Assembly: GCF_036416795.1 (NCBI RefSeq)
Contig: NZ_CP143867.1
Coordinates: 1,922,001 to 1,986,000 of the forward strand
Direction: 5' to 3'
DNA length: 64,000 nucleotides
Source: Bacteroides sp. MSB163
GTDB taxonomy: Bacteria; Bacteroidota; Bacteroidia; Bacteroidales; Bacteroidaceae
This document shows, piece by piece, positions 26,701 through 36,459 of this stretch. The translations under genes were made by a program, and so were the position numbers. The notes under the pieces were generated by a model. The model made no database searches. It saw only the letters and a list, made by a program, of their open reading frames with translations, and was not told where the DNA came from. Within the stretch, counting starts at the first letter, position 1. Every line of letters starts with the position of its first letter.

Positions 26701-27564
26701 ATGAAACTCTTAGGTATAGTCATCTTATATTATCCGGATGATGCGGTAGTAAAGAATATCGCTACCTATCTTGCTCAACTGGATGGATTGATGTTGTGGG
26801 ATAATACCCCGGTAGCCGATTGCAGGGAGCTGGATTTGGATTCTTTGGGAGATGGGAGAGGGAAAATCATTCAGGATGGTTGTGGTGAAAATCTGGGCAT
26901 TGGTTCTGCGCTGAATAAGGCGGTGGCGTATGCCCGTGCAAATGGATTTACGCATCTGCTGACCTTGGATCAGGATAGCTGTTTCGGTGGGCGGAACTTC
27001 GAAAGCTACCTTCGGGCGATCCGTAACTATGGTGAGGACAAGGCTGCCATTTTCTCTACCAATTATTTCATTAAATCCCAGCAAACCACCATGTATCCGC
27101 CAACGGACTCTGTGGATGAAGTGTATTCGGCAATGACTTCGGGAAGTATATATCCGGTTAGCCTGTTCGATACTTTGGGTGACTTTATGGAATCCCTCTT
27201 TGTCTGGGGAGTGGATTGTGAGTTTTGTTGGAGGGCTAAAAGGAAAGATATTCCCGTTTTATGCTTCAAGAATATTCTGCTGACCCACGATTTGGGTTAT
27301 CAGAAGAAGAAAAGGCGTTTGCTGGGAAAAGAAGTATTTCCTAATGAATATGGTCCGGCCCGTTCCTACTATAATGTGCGCAATGGTATTCTCCTGCATC
27401 GTCTGTATCCTGAAGCATTGAATTTGAAGTCGCATTTGCGCTATCATTTTTATAAGCGTGTGGTTTTTATCATACTGTATGAGCGGCAGAAGTTCAGTAA
27501 GTTGTGGGCATTGCTGTGTGGCTATCGCGATGGGCTGAGGGGAAAGAGCGGGAAGTGGAAATAA
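26701..27564 (+). CDS. glycosyltransferase family 2 (rhamnosyltransferase-like)
   Basis: The product is 287 residues. The sequence LLGIVILYYPDD, NLGIGSALNKAVAYA and LTLDQDSCF are the markers of the WbbL/RfbF-type GT2 group, in which TLDQD is the DXD metal site. An internal SLFVWGVDCEFCWRAK motif is also typical. It lies 3 bp after the synthase gene within the operon. Donor and acceptor are unknown; rhamnose is only a family guess. Confidence 0.88.
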   Translation: MKLLGIVILYYPDDAVVKNIATYLAQLDGLMLWDNTPVADCRELDLDSLGDGRGKIIQDGCGENLGIGSALNKAVAYARANGFTHLLTLDQDSCFGGRNFESYLRAIRNYGEDKAAIFSTNYFIKSQQTTMYPPTDSVDEVYSAMTSGSIYPVSLFDTLGDFMESLFVWGVDCEFCWRAKRKDIPVLCFKNILLTHDLGYQKKKRRLLGKEVFPNEYGPARSYYNVRNGILLHRLYPEALNLKSHLRYHFYKRVVFIILYERQKFSKLWALLCGYRDGLRGKSGKWK

Positions 27565-27593
27565 ATGATTGTATCATCTGAATAAAAAAAACT

Positions 27594-28094
27594 ATGTTAC
27601 CAAAGTTAGTGATTACCGATATTGATGGTGTGTGGACTGATGGTGGAATGTATTATACCGAACAGGGCGATGTGATGAAACGCTTCTCCGTGAAAGACGG
27701 CTGGGGAGTTATTTTCCTTCGCAAGCTGAATATACCTGTAGCCATTATGACGGGTGAGAATACGCAGATTGTTCAGAAACGTGCTGATAAGCTGAAGATA
27801 GATTACTGCTATCTGGGGGTGAAAGATAAAGTGGCACAGGCGGAAGAACTGTGTCGTGAGTTGGGCATTACGTTACAGGATGTTGCTTTCATCGGTGATG
27901 ATGTGAACGACTTGGCTCTGATCCGTAAGGTTGGATTCAGCGCTTCCCCCAGTAATACACCGGATTATGTGAAACGTGAGGTCGATTACGTCACTGCACA
28001 GCATGGGGGCTTTGGTGCCTTTCGTGAGTTTGTGGAGAAACTGCTTTCTGATAATGGGATGCTTGAAGGGGTGCTTCAGCAGTTCCTATCCTGA
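27594..28094 (+). CDS. KdsC-like HAD phosphatase (KDN-9-phosphate phosphatase candidate)
   Basis: The product is 166 residues and capless (C0 HAD). The nucleophile Asp9 and acid/base Asp11 are in ITDIDGVWTDG; later motifs are IMTGE, the Lys in GVKDK and GDDVNDLAL. KdsC-like enzymes form tetramers and remove phosphate from KDO-8-P, KDN-9-P or Neu5Ac-9-P. Location in one operon with a NeuB-like synthase and a CMP transferase points to a nonulosonate rather than KDO. It is the last gene of the plus-strand operon. Confidence 0.88.
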   Translation: MLPKLVITDIDGVWTDGGMYYTEQGDVMKRFSVKDGWGVIFLRKLNIPVAIMTGENTQIVQKRADKLKIDYCYLGVKDKVAQAEELCRELGITLQDVAFIGDDVNDLALIRKVGFSASPSNTPDYVKREVDYVTAQHGGFGAFREFVEKLLSDNGMLEGVLQQFLS

Positions 28095-28198
28095 GGTTTT
28101 TCCCCTACTTTGTAGACCTTGATTTCCCAGAAAGAGGTAGATGTCGTATAAGTACACATTACAATGGAAACAGTGTTATTTGTCATTTTTGCGTGTCT

Positions 28199-29215
28199 TT
28201 AAGAGTGCTCAATTGCTTTGATAATTTCTTCTTTTTCCGGTGTGGAGAATGTACAGGGGTAGCTTTGCATACCTCGTACCGCTTTCAATCCTTTCTGAGT
28301 ATATCTCCAGTCAGCTAGCCTGTTTACCCAACGTAACAGGGGATGTTTATGAGTGAATTCCATAATCTTCCTTTTACCGGAGATTTCGGCTGTGTCTTTA
28401 GGCATGTCGCTGATGCTGCAAATAAAGGAGATAGCATCTTCAAGCGTGCTACCTTCCCGGGCTACCAGCAATTCTGCCAATGCCAGAAGAAAACCTTGAT
28501 ATTCCTTCCGGTATTTATGAGATGTTTTGATAACTGAAACAGGTACGGTGGTTTCGGTTGCGGAACCTATAATGCGCTCGCGGGCACTGTAAAAATAGGG
28601 CAGTGTGGCATACTTACCGAAAATAAGCGCAGCATGGTTAAAGAACTCTTCGGCCAGAAAGAGATTACGGAAACGCAGACTACCGTCCGGATTAAAACAA
28701 GCTGCATACATTCTCTGGAAAACATCGGTTCGTGTGACGGAATAAAGCAGGGAAGCATACATATTCTTTTCCTGGGAAAGTCTTTCCCGAGGAGTCTCGC
28801 CCGTTATTTGTTTATCGAAATAGCGAATATACCGCGGATAGAAGGATATCTTTCCTTTGCGGGGAGTGAAGGTCAGATAATGGCCTTGTGCCGTACTGTA
28901 ATCGGGGTGGGCATCCAGAAAAGCAGCCATTTGGGCAATGGCTGAGGGCACGGTGAAATCATCATCGGCACAATATAGCACATAAGGAGTACAGATCATC
29001 GGGAGCACTTCTTTCAGTTTCAGCAGGAAATGCAGTTTGGGACGGTGCAGGTACGTCACGTCCGGATATTTCTCCACATCGGCAAACGGAAGGTCGGAGG
29101 AATCGGGTACGAGGACTTTTATATCTGTGCGGCTATAGTAGTCGAGTAATCTGCGCAGGCGTTCGGGACGGTTGTGCGCAGGGATGATTACAGTTACATT
29201 TTGCAGTGACATCAT
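28199..29215 (-). CDS. glycosyltransferase, TIGR00180-like GT2
   Basis: The product is 338 residues. It starts VTVIIPAHNRPERLRRLLDYY and has the metal-site region YVLYCADDDFTVPSAI, which fits the TIGR00180 subgroup of GT2 enzymes. The C-terminal part is helical and of unknown role. The gene overlaps the upstream flippase by 4 bp, so both are translated from one mRNA. Confidence 0.87.
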   Translation of the reverse strand: MMSLQNVTVIIPAHNRPERLRRLLDYYSRTDIKVLVPDSSDLPFADVEKYPDVTYLHRPKLHFLLKLKEVLPMICTPYVLYCADDDFTVPSAIAQMAAFLDAHPDYSTAQGHYLTFTPRKGKISFYPRYIRYFDKQITGETPRERLSQEKNMYASLLYSVTRTDVFQRMYAACFNPDGSLRFRNLFLAEEFFNHAALIFGKYATLPYFYSARERIIGSATETTVPVSVIKTSHKYRKEYQGFLLALAELLVAREGSTLEDAISFICSISDMPKDTAEISGKRKIMEFTHKHPLLRWVNRLADWRYTQKGLKAVRGMQSYPCTFSTPEKEEIIKAIEHS

Positions 29216-30660
29216 TGTATGGTTTTCTTTTTAAACAGATACTGAAGGCTTTCCTGAAATACGGTAGACTTCAGACTCCACATCAGAAATATATAAAGTG
29301 AGGTGGCTAAGGCAATCTTTACCAGCAAGGAGAGATAGATGTTCTCCACATGACTTGCCACCCAGTATGTAAAGGTCATTACGGCTACGGAGATGATGAG
29401 GTAAGGGGCAATATCCTTCAACGTATTGAACAAGGAAATCCCTATATACTTATGGGCAAAATAGTGCCAGACCAATAACCAGAGAATATTGGCGGCAGTG
29501 TAAACTATCAGCATCACGTTTAGCCCGTAAGGGTAGCTGCCCCATACGCATAATATCTGGAAAATGCCCAGTGCAATGGTATTCCACATATATATGTTCG
29601 GTCTTCCGAGGCTGTTCATCAGGTTGGAGTACAATGTTGCAATAGGCATGAAGGCTCCCCATACGCATAATATCTGCATGACGGGTACGCAAGGCAACCA
29701 TTTCTCGGTAATGGTAATTACAATCAGTTCCTGCGAAACGATTGCCAGTCCCAGCATGGCGGGGAAGCTGACGAACGCTGTAAAACGCATTAGTTTGCGG
29801 AATATGTTTTGCAGGCGTTGCAGGTCTTCTGATGCTTCTCTGAATACGGGCTGCCCTACACTGTTTATCATTCCGAAGATGGTGGAGTAGCCCATGGTAG
29901 TCCACTTGCTTCCCTGAGAATAGTAACCTGCCTGCTGGATGGTGTAGAAGCGACCCAACAGAACGGAGAAGATGTTATTATTGATATGTGTGAATAACGA
30001 TGTGAAGAGCAATTTACTACTGAAAGGCAGCAATGCCCGCAGCGGGCGCAACCGGAATGAGAATGTGGGATGCCAGGGTGAGAATATCCAGAGCAGTATT
30101 GTATTGGTAGTGACGTACAGTACCGTTTGCAGGGCAATTCCCCAGTATCCCCAACCATGATAGGCACAGGTAACACCTGTAACTCCCGAGACTATAATAG
30201 CGGCTATCTGTATCTGACTGCGCTCTTTCACCATAAGGTTGCGGAAAAAGTATGCCGTGGGGGCAGTACCGAAGCTTCCGATAAAGAAACTAAGGAATTG
30301 GAAACGGGCCAGCTGTGTCAGTTCTGGGGTATGGTAGAAGTCGGCAATGAAAGGAGCACACATGAAGAGTATCAGGTAAAGCGATGCTCCGATACTGATA
30401 TTAAACCAGAATACAGCGTTATAATCTTCGTGCTTTACTTTTTTCTTATTGACGAGAGCCAGGATAAAACCACTTTCAGAAAAGATTCCGGCCATAGCGG
30501 AGAAGATGGTTAGCACAGCCACCATACCATAATCCGTATCGGTTAGCAGCCGGGCAAGGAATATCCCGAAGACGAGGTTTAGCAGTTGCATAGCGCCATT
30601 GCCTATGCCACCCCACAATAACCCTTTGGCTGTTTTTTCTTTTAGTGACGTTTCTGTCAT
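29212..30660 (-). CDS. polysaccharide flippase (Wzx-like, PST/MATE family)
   Basis: The product is 482 residues with about 12-14 membrane helices. The N-terminus (KTAKGLLWGGIGNGAMQLL, LARLLTDTDYGMVAVL) is typical of the RfbX/Wzx polysaccharide transporter family. It would flip lipid-linked glycan repeat units across the inner membrane and is the transport step of the neighbouring glycan cluster. No wzy polymerase is seen close by; the disrupted ligase-like gene at 54843 is too distant to assign. Confidence 0.92.
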   Translation of the reverse strand: MTETSLKEKTAKGLLWGGIGNGAMQLLNLVFGIFLARLLTDTDYGMVAVLTIFSAMAGIFSESGFILALVNKKKVKHEDYNAVFWFNISIGASLYLILFMCAPFIADFYHTPELTQLARFQFLSFFIGSFGTAPTAYFFRNLMVKERSQIQIAAIIVSGVTGVTCAYHGWGYWGIALQTVLYVTTNTILLWIFSPWHPTFSFRLRPLRALLPFSSKLLFTSLFTHINNNIFSVLLGRFYTIQQAGYYSQGSKWTTMGYSTIFGMINSVGQPVFREASEDLQRLQNIFRKLMRFTAFVSFPAMLGLAIVSQELIVITITEKWLPCVPVMQILCVWGAFMPIATLYSNLMNSLGRPNIYMWNTIALGIFQILCVWGSYPYGLNVMLIVYTAANILWLLVWHYFAHKYIGISLFNTLKDIAPYLIISVAVMTFTYWVASHVENIYLSLLVKIALATSLYIFLMWSLKSTVFQESLQYLFKKKTIQ

Positions 30661-30770
30661 TGCTTGGCTGGTTTATGATTAAGATATCATTTAATTGCGT
30701 TTAATTCTCGGATAAATTGCTCGTAAATTAAGAATGTATCTCTCTTATTATTAGGTGATTACATTTTGGA

Positions 30771-30814
30771 TGCGTTTAAATTGCGTTTAAATTGCGTTTA
30801 AATTGCGTTTAAAT
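30771..30814. repeat. 11-bp tandem repeat, four copies
   Basis: Four perfect copies of TGCGTTTAAAT run from 30771 to 30814. The stop codon of the minus-strand AlbA_2-domain gene (30798-30800) lies inside the array, so the last codons of that gene are encoded by the repeat. As the unit is 11 bp, a change in copy number near the stop would alter the C-terminus. Confidence 0.92.
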
Positions 30815-32483
30815 TATCCGTTTTAAGATGCCAATCCGAATATATGCCTCTGGATATGTTTTCAATCTTATCTTGTTTCCTGAGCTTCGTAAGCAGGTTT
30901 CTGACTTTTGAATGTTTCTGGCTTTCGCTCAATACATTCGGTAGCTTATTCCAAAGCAATTCTGTTATTTCTTTCTTTGTAAGCGTACCGTGCTCTCCGA
31001 GTGCTTTGAGAATCAGGTCACAATAATAACAATCTTCAAATCCTTTGTTGTTGGAGTAGGCTGTTTTCTGATCTAATTGTTGAGCAACCGGTTTTGCTAT
31101 AAATAAGTTCGGCTTTCTGCCTTCAATCAGATTCTTTCTTCTGAGAAGACTGATTTCCTCGTTTGATATCGGACGATTTAATTGTATACGGTTAAGGGCC
31201 TCTACCTCCACTAATGTCAAATCTTGTTTTTGAGCTAATATATTGGCATATTCCATATTCAGAATCTTTCCGATAATGGTGACTTGCACCCTGTCTCTAT
31301 CAATGATATAGTCGGGCAAAGGAAAGAGGCGTTGACGTTGAAAATTGAACATTTTCCGTATTCCGCTACCTATTGTGTCCACCATTTGTAGCCCTACCAT
31401 TGCACGAGCCAGGAAGGGATTTCGATAAACTTCTTCCGGTGCGTTGTCCTTCAATACATTACTGATTGTGCGGGGAATGAAACTTCCTTTATTGGTAAAT
31501 ACAAGTTTGTCTTCATACTCTACTACATTGATTTGTCCACCTAATGTATAGTCTTGGTGTGCAACGGCATTATTAATCGCTTCTCGAATGACATACGGTT
31601 CATACGTATCTACTTCCTCGGGGAATAGGGTGCGGAACTCAGGGTTGATATACCGATACTTTAGATTACGTATTTTCTGGTAAATCTCTTCAATGGAGAT
31701 GATGAACGGACAACTTTTAATCTCGTAATCCCGCTCTGTCCCTTGCGAGTCTTTGAGTATCCAGCGTATTTTGGCTACTGCCGGCGAAATGAGTACTTCA
31801 CTCTCTCCTTTCCCTAACAAGACAATGGCTGCATTGGTTATTTTACCTTTTATAGTCAGTTTAGCCTTGTTCAAAAAGGTGACATCATCCCATTCTGCTA
31901 TTTCAGCAGCATTCTTTTTATTCTTCGCAATGTATAGTGAGCGTGCAATGGAGATAGCTCTAGGATCTAAATCATCCAAAGTCGCCTCTTTTACAATTTG
32001 AGCACTCCAATCGGACTGATGGCTTTGATTGCGAATAGATTCTAATTCATGTAGGCTCAAGGCTACCAATGATTCACCGTCGCGACCATAGTAATGCCCT
32101 TTATAAGAAGTCGGAATACCTTTGGGAGCTGCCGGTATCTGAAACATGATAACTCTTTTCCCTTGATACACAACTTCGTGTATTTCCGTAAAGGTGATGC
32201 CACAGTTAGTCCCTTCGGCTATTTCCCTTTTCAGAGCATCAAGCGAAGGACGTGTTGGTTTATATAAACTGCCTAAGATAGCATGGGTTTTATCATGAAT
32301 GCCGAATAACAACCAGGCAAATTCTTCTTGGCGAAGATTGGCTTCGTTGCTAAGAGCTGAGAAGTATTCTCCCAACTTGAGTGTATCGAATCCATTCTGA
32401 GCTTTTTTGAATTCTACGACTTCATTTTCTCCCGGCAAGTGGATGAAATCCTCCAAAAGCTTTATGAGTTCTTGAGTTGTCAT
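30798..32483 (-). CDS. AlbA_2/Schlafen-domain protein with ATP-binding and HTH regions
   Basis: The product is 561 residues. The N-terminal AlbA_2 domain (about 1-130) includes EVVEFKKAQNGFDTLKLGEY. A GHKL-like ATP-binding region follows (about 270-410), with EAINNAVAHQDYTLGGQINV and GIRKMFNFQRQR, then C-terminal winged-helix segments (about 430-560). This is the RecG-like or 'putative DNA-binding' group, often regulators and sometimes linked to phage defence. The stop lies in an 11-bp tandem repeat. Its position between flippase and metG gives no clear functional link. Confidence 0.85.
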   Translation of the reverse strand: MTTQELIKLLEDFIHLPGENEVVEFKKAQNGFDTLKLGEYFSALSNEANLRQEEFAWLLFGIHDKTHAILGSLYKPTRPSLDALKREIAEGTNCGITFTEIHEVVYQGKRVIMFQIPAAPKGIPTSYKGHYYGRDGESLVALSLHELESIRNQSHQSDWSAQIVKEATLDDLDPRAISIARSLYIAKNKKNAAEIAEWDDVTFLNKAKLTIKGKITNAAIVLLGKGESEVLISPAVAKIRWILKDSQGTERDYEIKSCPFIISIEEIYQKIRNLKYRYINPEFRTLFPEEVDTYEPYVIREAINNAVAHQDYTLGGQINVVEYEDKLVFTNKGSFIPRTISNVLKDNAPEEVYRNPFLARAMVGLQMVDTIGSGIRKMFNFQRQRLFPLPDYIIDRDRVQVTIIGKILNMEYANILAQKQDLTLVEVEALNRIQLNRPISNEEISLLRRKNLIEGRKPNLFIAKPVAQQLDQKTAYSNNKGFEDCYYCDLILKALGEHGTLTKKEITELLWNKLPNVLSESQKHSKVRNLLTKLRKQDKIENISRGIYSDWHLKTDNLNAI

Positions 32484-32502
32484 TCGGCATTAAGATTATT
32501 AT

Positions 32503-34542
32503 TTACTTCACTTCACTACCCGGCTTCACTTCCTTCATCGTAGTAACCACAGAGAGCGAACCGTCAAAGTTCTCGGCAGAGAGGATCATACCTTCGCTGA
32601 CGATGCCTTTCAGCTTACGCGGAGCAAGATTGGCAATGAAGCATACTTGCTTGCCTACCAGTTCTTCCGGATTGTAGTGCTGTGCGATACCACTGACGAT
32701 AGTACGGTTTTCCAGTCCGTCGGCAATCTTGAATTGCAGTAATTTATCGGCTTTGGGGACTTTCTGGCATTCCAATACGGTGCCCACGCGAATATCCAGC
32801 TTCATGAAGTCATCGAATTCGATATTCGGGCGGATAGGATTAGCTTTGTAGTTGGCTTCCTCATTAGCCTTTTTCGTATCAAGCAACTTCTGTACCTGTG
32901 CTTCAATAACGCTGTCTTCTATCTTCTCGAAGAGCAATTCAGGAGTAGCCAACTGGTGTCCGGCCGGCAATAAATTAGTGCTGCCCAAAGTAGCCCAGTC
33001 GAAGCTGTCCATGTTCAGCATCTTACGTAGTTTCTCGCTGCTGAACGGTAGGAATGGTTCGAATGCAATGGCAAGGTTGGCAACCAGTTGCAGAGAGATG
33101 TTCAGGATAGTAGCTACACGATCCATATTCGTTTTGGCGATCTTCCAAGGTTCGGTATCTGCCAGATATTTGTTTCCGATGCGGGCCAGGTTCATGGCTT
33201 CCTTCTGTGCATCACGGAACTTGAATACATCCAGTAACTTTTCTACTTCTGTTTTTACATCAGAGAATTCTTTCAGTGTTTCGCGGTCGTAGTCCGTAAG
33301 TTCACCGGCAGCGGGTACTACACCATCGAAATACTTCTTGGTGAGTTGCAGGGCACGGTTCACGAAGTTACCGTAAACGGCTACCAATTCATTGTTATTG
33401 CGTGCCTGGAAATCTTTCCAGGTGAAATCATTGTCTTTAGTTTCAGGCGCATTGGCTGTCAGCACATAGCGAAGTACATCCTGCTTGCCGGGGAAGTCTA
33501 CCAGGTATTCGTGCAACCATACGGCCCAATTGCGTGAAGTCGAAATCTTGTCGCCTTCCAGGTTCAGGAATTCATTACTCGGTACGTTATCAGGCAGAAT
33601 AAAGCTGCCTTCCGCTTTCAGCATGGCAGGAAATACGATGCAGTGAAATACGATATTATCTTTACCGATAAAGTGAATCAGGCGGGTTTCGGGATCTTTC
33701 CACCAGGTTTCCCAAGTGTCGGGCAGCAACTCTTTTGTGTTGCTGATGTAGCCGATAGGGGCATCAAACCATACATACAGCACCTTTCCTTCCGCACCTT
33801 CTACGGGTACAGGAATCCCCCAATCAAGGTCACGGCTTACTGCACGGGGTTGCAGGCCCATGTCAAGCCAGCTTTTACACTGACCGTATACATTGGGGCG
33901 CCATTCTTTATGATCTTCCAGAATCCATTGGCGTAACCAGCTTTCGTGTTGGTCAAGCGGCAGATACCAATGCTTCGTTTCGCGCATTACGGGCTTGCTT
34001 CCACTGATGGCACTTTTCGGATTAATCAGGTCTGTGGGGCTGAGGCTCGTACCGCACTTCTCGCATTGATCGCCGTAGGCACCTTCTGCATGGCAGTGGG
34101 GACATTCGCCTGTGATATAGCGGTCGGCAAGGAAAGTCTTGGCTTCCTCGTCGTAATACTGCATACTTGTTTTTTCGATAAAATCGCCTTTGTCGTACAG
34201 CTTACGGAAGAATTCCGAAGCGGTGTCGTGATGAGTTTTTGAACTTGTGCGGCTATATACATCAAATGAGATGCCGAACTCTTTAAAAGACTCTTTGATG
34301 AGCGTGTGATATCGGTCTACTATATCTTGCGGGGTTACACCTTCTTTCTTGGCGCGTATCGTGATGGGTACTCCGTGTTCGTCCGAACCTCCGATAAAGA
34401 TTACATCTTCCTTTTTCAGTCTCAGATAGCGGACGTAGATATCAGCGGGTACATAAACTCCTGCCAAGTGTCCGATATGAACGGGGCCGTTAGCGTAGGG
34501 CAATGCCGACGTAACGGTAGTGCGTTTGAATTTCTTTTCCAT
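32503..34542 (-). CDS. metG: methionyl-tRNA synthetase
   Basis: The product is 679 residues from the ATG at 34542. The class I signature is YANGPVHIGHLAG. The zinc-binding insert carries two Cys pairs (CPHC and CEKC, about residues 145-165), the KMSKS counterpart is DKISTSR, and the anticodon-binding helical domain follows. A C-terminal EMAP-II-like tRNA-binding domain begins near DFMKLDIRVGTVL. It charges tRNA-Met and is essential. The frame is open to 34605, but a -7 box TATCTTTG (34586-34593, minus strand) makes the later ATG the likely start. Confidence 0.97.
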   Translation of the reverse strand: MEKKFKRTTVTSALPYANGPVHIGHLAGVYVPADIYVRYLRLKKEDVIFIGGSDEHGVPITIRAKKEGVTPQDIVDRYHTLIKESFKEFGISFDVYSRTSSKTHHDTASEFFRKLYDKGDFIEKTSMQYYDEEAKTFLADRYITGECPHCHAEGAYGDQCEKCGTSLSPTDLINPKSAISGSKPVMRETKHWYLPLDQHESWLRQWILEDHKEWRPNVYGQCKSWLDMGLQPRAVSRDLDWGIPVPVEGAEGKVLYVWFDAPIGYISNTKELLPDTWETWWKDPETRLIHFIGKDNIVFHCIVFPAMLKAEGSFILPDNVPSNEFLNLEGDKISTSRNWAVWLHEYLVDFPGKQDVLRYVLTANAPETKDNDFTWKDFQARNNNELVAVYGNFVNRALQLTKKYFDGVVPAAGELTDYDRETLKEFSDVKTEVEKLLDVFKFRDAQKEAMNLARIGNKYLADTEPWKIAKTNMDRVATILNISLQLVANLAIAFEPFLPFSSEKLRKMLNMDSFDWATLGSTNLLPAGHQLATPELLFEKIEDSVIEAQVQKLLDTKKANEEANYKANPIRPNIEFDDFMKLDIRVGTVLECQKVPKADKLLQFKIADGLENRTIVSGIAQHYNPEELVGKQVCFIANLAPRKLKGIVSEGMILSAENFDGSLSVVTTMKEVKPGSEVK

Positions 34543-34674
34543 TGTGATATATGTATCTCTTTTGTTATGAGCGCATTTTAGTGTGCAAAGATAACGGTTT
34601 TCCACTCAAAGAAAAAGAGAAGACAATGAAATGTCCAATGATGTATTCAAAAAGATTCAGAAATTGTGTATCGG

Positions 34675-35733
34675 TTATTGATTGCAATACCGTAAAATCG
34701 CTTTTTCTATTTCGGTTTTCTTCTTTTCATCTTTTACAAAATCACTTATTAAATATATATGAGTGGTAGAATTCCCAATTCCGATTAAACTTCCCACTTG
34801 ATTATTAATTCCTTTAAACCATTTATCATAGCCTATAATTTTATCACCTTCAGTGACAATATACCACGGGTTGCCTCCATTTGTTTTAAAATGAATATTC
34901 ACTTTACTGCACTCCTCAAAAATTTGGGTTACCTCCACAGAATAACGGGATAGAGCCAAATAATTGGTATAAACTTGAACTCGCTTTCTAAAATCCACAT
35001 CAGATAGCATATAGGTATATTGAGCAACATAAGAGATAGATGAATATCCCCCCAAGAGCACATCAGTAAGAACATGAGTACCATATTTCTTCACTATTTC
35101 ATCTCCGTCACTCTTCTCTAAGTCATTCAGGAACTCTTCAGACAAGAAAAAACATAAGTAACGTGGCCAAATGTGAGGAAGGGTAAATCTGCTGGTAGGC
35201 TGTAAATATTCCGCCTTGTAAAAATAATCCCCCTGTAGGTTTTCCTCCATATCTCCTACGTCTTCTGTGAACAGTTTAAGAGTAATATCCCCTATCCTCG
35301 TTTCTACTTGACTCTTCAAATAAATATTATCAATATATTTATTCAAATCTCGATTCTCACTTATAACCCAGTTTCCTCCATTGTAAAATAAATGTTCTTC
35401 TATTGGAGAATATCGAAATAGTTTTATTGGTTCCTGCTTTACATAATCATATCCGTCACCTGCTAACAGACGTTCTACATCAATAACTTTGCCTTTTACA
35501 TTTATATATCCCTTTATGGTACTCTTTTTACAGTCAAATCCTCTACCCAATAAATCTATGTAATCATAGGTTTTATCGCTCGTTACAGTTTCTATAAATA
35601 CTTTTATATCAACAGGATCTTTCTCTACTACTATCGGCGGCTCGATTTCTGGTTTTATTTCTTGCATCGAAAAATCACATCCGCTCCAAAGCAGTAACAG
35701 TATCCCAAATAAAGAGTAGTTCAGTCTCATCAT
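34675..35733 (-). CDS. MACPF-domain lipoprotein (BSAP-like antimicrobial toxin candidate)
   Basis: The product is 352 residues. An SPII signal peptide ends in LWSGC (Cys19). The MACPF signature YGTHVLTDVLLGGY is at 217-230, and flanking blocks (SRFTLPHIWPRYLCFFLSEE upstream) fit the Bacteroides MACPF group. Secreted Bacteroidales antimicrobial proteins (BSAP-1 to -4) are MACPF proteins of similar length that kill related strains through an outer-membrane protein or LPS receptor. The gene is visibly more AT-rich than metG next to it. It is the last of four minus-strand genes, after three small membrane paralogues. It lies about 4 kb from a glycan cluster. Toxin activity is inferred from family and context. 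Confidence 0.85.
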   Translation of the reverse strand: MMRLNYSLFGILLLLWSGCDFSMQEIKPEIEPPIVVEKDPVDIKVFIETVTSDKTYDYIDLLGRGFDCKKSTIKGYINVKGKVIDVERLLAGDGYDYVKQEPIKLFRYSPIEEHLFYNGGNWVISENRDLNKYIDNIYLKSQVETRIGDITLKLFTEDVGDMEENLQGDYFYKAEYLQPTSRFTLPHIWPRYLCFFLSEEFLNDLEKSDGDEIVKKYGTHVLTDVLLGGYSSISYVAQYTYMLSDVDFRKRVQVYTNYLALSRYSVEVTQIFEECSKVNIHFKTNGGNPWYIVTEGDKIIGYDKWFKGINNQVGSLIGIGNSTTHIYLISDFVKDEKKKTEIEKAILRYCNQ

Positions 35734-35940
35734 AATTAGGGTGCTTATAAAGTTTGTATAGATTGACGTTTACTTCATAATTAATAAAGTATCACGCAAA
35801 TGTATAAAATTAATTTGTATAAGTACCTCCTCTAAATAAGTTTATATTATCATATTCATGAAAGCCCTTTTAATAAAGGATTTATAAAACGAGAATAATA
35901 TAAACTAATTAGGGTGACATACTTAGACCTAATTTATATA

Positions 35941-36366
35941 TCATTTCAACAAGGCTCCTAATAGCAATGCAAGTAAAAAGCAATACGCAGGGAAAAGCGC
36001 ATGAGTAAACATGAATCTCGGTAAGAGTGCCCTTCGTCTCATGCGATGTTCTTCATCGGATAAAGCTCTCGCTTCTTCAATCAAACGTTTTATTATACCT
36101 TTTTCATAAATCACACCGACTATGCAAAAAGAGATTATAGCACATACTGCCAATATCAGATAAGTGATGTTTTTAGGTATGGGATGATACACGTGGGCAT
36201 AAGTATAAATAGGTATGACAGCGATGAAGGCCAATTGTGATCCAAGACAAATGACAAGCGTAATAAATACGTTAACCGTTTCGTTATCTGCAACTCTCCC
36301 CAACCGGTTTCCGGTCAGTATTCCCCGTATCCATGTCTCTATGTATTTAAGGATGAATGTATCCAT
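35941..36366 (-). CDS. small membrane protein, paralogue 1 of 3
   Basis: The product is 141 residues with three to four membrane helices (about 28-50, 62-85 and 115-138). It is almost identical in layout to the next gene upstream: TGNRLGRV, ETVNVFITLVICLGSQL and EEARALSDEEHR are shared. I do not recognise the family. The charged loop EEARALSDEEHRMRRRALLPR separates the last two helices. It stands between the MACPF gene and two paralogues, and the repeated gene copy is typical of accessory toxin or immunity neighbourhoods, but no such role is shown. Confidence 0.72.
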   Translation of the reverse strand: MDTFILKYIETWIRGILTGNRLGRVADNETVNVFITLVICLGSQLAFIAVIPIYTYAHVYHPIPKNITYLILAVCAIISFCIVGVIYEKGIIKRLIEEARALSDEEHRMRRRALLPRFMFTHALFPAYCFLLALLLGALLK

Positions 36367-36459
36367 AAAAATAATTTTTAGTTATTAATATTGCCCGTTG
36401 TTGACAACTTGCATTCTGTAACTGGTTATAATGCGCCTTTATGAACGGTGTTATATAAC

